A program made the position numbers and the translations under genes. The notes below the pieces were generated by a model, which was not told the origin of the DNA, made no database searches, and saw only the letters and a program-made list of their open reading frames with translations. Shown here piece after piece: positions 60,101 through 64,000 of a stretch of 64,000 bases of DNA. The number at the start of each line of letters is the position of its first letter. Positions within the stretch are counted from its first letter, which is position 1. The stretch is from Austropuccinia psidii (taxonomy: Eukaryota > Basidiomycota > Pucciniomycetes > Pucciniales > Sphaerophragmiaceae), in the NCBI GenBank assembly GCA_023105745.1, contig JALGQZ010000004.1:7761951-7825950 (forward strand), read 5' to 3'.

Positions 60101-61174
60101 TTAAAAAAATGTTAAAAAAGTTACATTAGTACTGTGAGATTCTTAAATCTTCTAATAACACAAGAAATAAGTGTTTTTGGGTATAACACCTTATGGATGT
60201 ACCCTAGGTCATTTTTGGTGTAGGATCCAAAAATGACATAATATTTATAACTTTGTTTATCCAAAAAAAAGTTATACTTATTTTTTGTTATTTTTTATTT
60301 TAATTTCAACTAAAAAGTCTGTTTAAGACAAAATTAACTTTTTATAAAATCATTTGTGGCCTTATGGGTATGTTATACATACCTCACAGGCTCACACTCT
60401 AGGCCAGGTATTACTACAGTAATAGCTGATTTAAGGGTCTAAAGTGGCTGAAACCAGCCCTTTTTTGGTCTAAATCAGGGCTCAATGATGCCATAATTGG
60501 CTTTTATGTTGTCAGAGTGTTTGCCACGACTGGAAAGAGTAAATTTTACTTTTGGAGTAAGAAAATTGATGGCTATAAAAGAATGTCTTCTTTGCCCCAC
60601 TTTTCTCTTCATGTTAGAATCTTTTCCTTTTATAATTAGTTTAAACACTGACAAACCAATCAATAAAAGATTCCAGCCAACCTTTTCATATCATTTTAAA
60701 CCTTTAAACCATGTGAAAAAATCATTATAATCATTTTCACCCCTGAACCACCCCAAAAGGGAATTGAAGCATCTTTCATCAGTGTTAGCTTTGTCACTTT
60801 GTTTCCAAATTCACTCTGGTCACTTTTGGGCATGTTTTCTCTTTGAATATCTTTTTAAAGACTTTACACCTTAATTAATTGCTTGCAGTTCTTTGCTCAA
60901 TTAATTCCAATTGAAATTTCTCTTGAAGAAATTTCTATTGTAGCCTTAAATATCTCTTGTAGATTATTTTTGGATAAATCTTTATTGTTGGTAAAACAAT
61001 AAATTTTAATTATATTATTGTTTTATACTTACAAAGTTAAAAATAATAAAATTGGTGTGGTTTCTCTTTAAAAAAACTATTTCTTATTATTTCTTAATAA
61101 TTTTACCTTATACAAATTCTAAGGACAGGAAAAGTACTTGATATTTTATCCAAGTTTCATATCCACACGTTACA
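57184..61174 (+). mobile_element. Solo LTR 'E' inside the A3 LTR
   Basis: It starts TGTGAGCCTTAGAGGTATTT and ends CACGTTACA. Flanks AATAA (57179-57183) and AATAG (61175-61179) form a 5-bp target duplication with one change; uninterrupted A-family LTRs read AATAG there. It is about 1.8 kb without nested LTR F. No coding domain is seen; small frames such as 60475-60730 are unsupported. Confidence 0.75.
58208..60396 (-). mobile_element. Solo LTR 'F' inside LTR E
   Basis: 2189 bases, read on the minus strand from TGTGAGCCTGTGAGGTATG to CAAATCTTACA. Perfect target duplication CTCTA at 58203-58207 and 60397-60401. It is homologous to LTR G at 195-4051 along its length but has only two units of the ATAACAAAAA motif (about 60279-60300). 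Confidence 0.9.
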
Positions 61175-61425
61175 AATAGTATTTATATCAATATATAGCT
61201 TTGATATTGGTTATTGTTATTTGTTTGTAACAATAATAAGCTTTGATACATATGTAAACTGTGAAATATTAATATATTATTATATTTATTCAATAATATA
61301 AACATTCTTACACCATAATGATAGTAAATCTTGATCTTATTTATCACTTTAAGAGGAACATTAAGAGTAAAAGAAGTAATATATAAGTGATATTTATTTA
61401 CTGTTTCATAGTTAAAACTTACATT

Positions 61426-61441
61426 TGGGGGCCTGGCCATG
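61426..61441 (+). other. Primer binding site of A3
   Basis: TGGGGGCCTGGCCATG two bases after the LTR end, identical to A2. Confidence 0.6.
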
Positions 61442-61857
61442 ATATTTACTTCAAAGACCCTTAAAAAGATTCAAATTGGATTTATCAAGTAATAAATTAT
61501 ATAATAATTTTATATTTATTGATTTTAAAAGCTATTGAGGAATTTGGAAAGCAATTGTACTGTCTTACACAAGGTTTTTCACATCCTTAGACTTGCAAGA
61601 CCTTTATTTGAGTGACTCTAGCAATTAAGAAATATACTTATAAGTTAAAAATAAATTTATATTATAATATAATTTTGAAAAAATAATATTAATTTTTTCC
61701 TCATTATTTAGAAATGAAAATAAAAACATTCTAAAAAATCATTTTTATTCATTTCTCTTATTTCAATAGATGAAGTAGCAATTTTTATGTGGAAATTGGC
61801 ATATCCTCTCAAAAATAACAGTTTTATGAAAAGACCTATATTTATCTTTATTTTTGG

Positions 61858-62007
61858 TGTTTGAAGACAACCCAACAGAGGATAACCAGACCACCATTGA
61901 AAGATTGATGGAAGAAGCTTGTCAAAGTTATCCAACAACAGTTGTCAATAAGAAAAGAAAGGCTGAGATATTATTTTTTCCAGAACCCACTGTTCAGGAC
62001 TCTGAAG
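61858..62007 (+). pseudogene. Exon-like segment of A3
   Basis: Exactly 150 nt like the A1 and A2 copies, starting FEDNPTEDNQTTIERLM and ending at GAAG then GTGGGT. The AG before it has changed to GG, so the acceptor is lost in this copy while the donor remains plausible. Confidence 0.5.
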
Positions 62008-62084
62008 GTGGGTACCTCTCTTAAAATTGCCATCAAAAGACTTTTTATTTTTCTGAAATCTTTTTATTCATTGTTTTCTCTAAT

Positions 62085-62466
62085 ATGACTACTAGAAGGG
62101 GATCCAAATACTCCATCCAATCAGATGGAACTGCAATTAGAAGTAGAATTGATCCCTTGAAAGGGAAAAGGAAGGGCGAAATTCCCAGTGGAACAGAATC
62201 CACACAAGGAAGTGCCATATCCCAAAGGGAAGTCACAGAAATGCCTACAATCTCTGAACCAGAGATGGAACTAAGTATGAGTAATTCCAACAGATAAAAA
62301 TAATATTCAGAGGGCTCAGATAGACATATAAATGAGCCAGTACAAGCAGTAAGGCATTGTATACAAGGACAAAGCTTGGGAAATTATGTCACAAATAAAC
62401 CAAGGAGTGATCAACCCCTGGAACATCCTGAAAAAAAATTCCTCAAAGAGGAGGCAAGAGTGAGAT
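62085..62466 (+). pseudogene. gag 5' fragment of A3
   Basis: MTTRRGSKYSIQSDG.. stays open for 70 codons and stops at a TAA inside the candidate intron. The +1 frame then continues with MSQYKQ, a TAA, and IVYKDKAWEI. It is cut off at LTR H. Confidence 0.8.
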
Positions 62467-63511
62467 TGTCAGCCTGTGACTCAAACCCAGAGCACAAGCA
62501 TGACAGCCAAATACTATAAATAAATGGTATAGCCAAGATACCACCAAAGCATGGAAATGAGACAAATCAGATCAAAAGGTATCAAAAGAAAGAGGAAACT
62601 AATCCTTTCCAATGATACAAGTCCCACAATCATAGGAAAAAGAATAACAAAGTTATTCCTGCTCAAAGTTGTTTGTGAGCATAAACCTTAATTTTCACCT
62701 CTCATCTGAAATCCAGAAGAAGAGGCTTAAGCCCATCAAATCAGTATGTAACAACCACTCACCAGGGGTAAGGGTATTCATTCATCAATACACCCACTCA
62801 AACACCTCAAATCAGCAGATCCAGTATCTGCATCAGCATTCAGTTTCAGAAATCTTCATTCTGAAACATGCATACAGTTTGGTACATCAATACAGCCTGT
62901 CAATACCTGTACAGGTTGGATTCACCCAATACAGTTTCAATACACCAGCATGAAACTGTATTATCACTCAAATACACCACACCTCTTGTACAGTTTATGT
63001 ACAGCTGTACAGGACCTGTATTGGCCAGACTCAATTCAATAATTCAATCCTCTCATGAAAATTCTTCCTCTGGATCAGGGCTGGTGTTTCTCACATATAC
63101 CAGCCCCTCTTTCTCCCCCCTGGGGACTTTTCCCCAGTTAATTAATTTAGTTTATTTATTATTTTATAATTATTCTTATCCTTATTTTGGGTATTCTAAT
63201 TATTTGATTTTAAGTTAGTCTTTGCATTTCTCTCTTTGCCTGTACAGTATGAGTTGGGTGGCCATATCCTTATTAACCCTTCTCTTTCCATTCTGACAGG
63301 TTGAAACAGTGGACTTGGACTTGTTTGTGGTTGGCTCTTCTATTTCTTATTCTTATTTCTTTGTTGCAGCTTTTCTCATATCTTTTATTATAGTAATTCA
63401 TTCCTTACACTCTTAAGTGTATTCAATCTTTCCATATCCTTGAGCCCTCCATAAGTGAGTCCCAGTTTACTGAGTGCCAGGCCCTCTTCAATTCAAAGAG
63501 CCCCTGTGACA
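62467..63511 (+). mobile_element. Chimeric LTR 'H', B-like start and C-like end
   Basis: It starts TGTCAGCCTGTGACTCAAAC like LTR B and follows the B sequence to about 62740. It then changes to sequence homologous with LTR C (CACATATACC, CTTTTCCCCAGTTA, GGTTGAAACAGTG, GAGTGCCAGGCC) and ends CCCCTGTGACA. The 5-bp flanks GAGAT and TTAAA do not match. It may be a recombinant or a member of a third family sharing both ends. No domain is encoded. Confidence 0.7.
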
Positions 63512-64000
63512 TTAAATAAAAAACCCATATTTGATTATTTCTTTTCATTCATTTATATTCATTTTCTCTCATTCATCAATTATGATCTCTTTTATTATTT
63601 AATGATCTTTAATGATTATGATTTTTCTCTCTCATAAATTTCATCTCATTCATTTCATTCATATGAAATTGATTTTTCTTCTTTCTTAATCATTGCTGAC
63701 CATTTCATTCACTTCATTCATTTTATCAAGTCAAATTTTTTCTGTGTTCTTATTCAGGTTCTTTTTAGGAATTATTGATTGGTTTAATTGATTGGATTAT
63801 TCATTGGGGTTCATTGGGTTTATTGATTCAGAGATTCAGGAATTTTAATTTGGATTGGATTGATTGACTTTGAATTCTCAAGATATTTTGTTGATCCTCA
63901 AGAATTGATTTTGATTATTGATTGATTTGACTCATCAAGATATTTGAATTGATTTCTGAAGATTTTGAATTGATTGATTGATTCCTCAAGACCTTAATTT
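63512..64000. other. AT-rich DNA with TTGATT repeats
   Basis: Degenerate TTCATTCATT and ATTGATTGATT motifs; no gene recognised. It continues past the window. Confidence 0.6.

Larger units (their letters stand above)
55713..62466 (+). mobile_element. A-family copy A3, truncated, split by LTR E/F
   Basis: 5' LTR sequence runs 55713-57183 and resumes at 61175-61423. The start is TATGAGAATTTGAGATAC (degraded from TGTGAGCC). After the LTR come the primer binding site TGGGGGCCTGGCCATG, the exon-like segment and the first part of gag. The copy stops at 62466, where LTR H begins; no pol or 3' LTR follows in the window. The TATA box is TGTAAATA. It is older and more diverged than A1 and A2. Confidence 0.85.

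Overview
The window looks like a repeat-rich fungal nuclear chromosome, most likely from a rust fungus (Pucciniales). It is very AT-rich, has one clearly functional host gene broken by short spliceosomal introns, and is otherwise dominated by nested Ty3/Gypsy (Metaviridae-type, chromodomain-bearing) LTR retrotransposons. The gag and accessory sequences resemble predicted proteins I remember from the myrtle rust Austropuccinia psidii; that is recollection, not a search.

Layout. 195-4051 is an old LTR (copy 'G') that carries a 1.7 kb satellite of a 10/11-base unit. 4052-9875 has no gene but holds a 0.65 kb homopurine tract beside an inverted repeat. 9881-20565 is a nearly intact chromovirus (A1) with both LTRs, a 5-bp target duplication, primer binding site, polypurine tract, gag and pol. 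20571-28721 is the only host-gene island: an O-mannosyltransferase gene (Pmt4-like, nine exons) with an uncertain antisense ORF just upstream. 28722-52103 is a four-layer nest: a terminal-inverted-repeat element with an OTU protease relic contains Ty3 element B, whose 3' LTR contains Ty3 element A2, whose 5' LTR contains solo LTR C. 52104-55712 shows nothing recognisable. 55713-62466 is a truncated A-family copy (A3) split by solo LTR E, itself split by solo LTR F. A chimeric LTR (H) abuts A3 at 62467-63511, and the rest is simple AT-rich DNA.

Main biological point. The A and B families each carry, in the +1 frame over the 5' part of gag, a second reading frame with a shared W...GWNP-type motif. 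Comparison of A1 with A2 shows the substitutions there are mostly silent in the +1 frame and mostly replacing in the gag frame, so the +1 frame is the selected one. A 150-nt exon-like segment with conserved splice signals lies upstream of gag in all three A copies, a 49-nt intron-like segment joins the two frames in phase, and a TTTCCCA heptamer sits two codons before the +1 stop. Together these suggest that the Gag N-terminus, or a separate accessory protein, is made through splicing and possibly -1 frameshifting. This is inference from sequence and needs transcript data.

In the pol genes the usual order is seen: protease, reverse transcriptase, RNase H, integrase, chromodomain. A1 is nearly intact but its gag and pol are split by a 7-nt deletion; A2 and B are one continuous gag-pol frame for most of their length, broken mainly by point nonsense changes.
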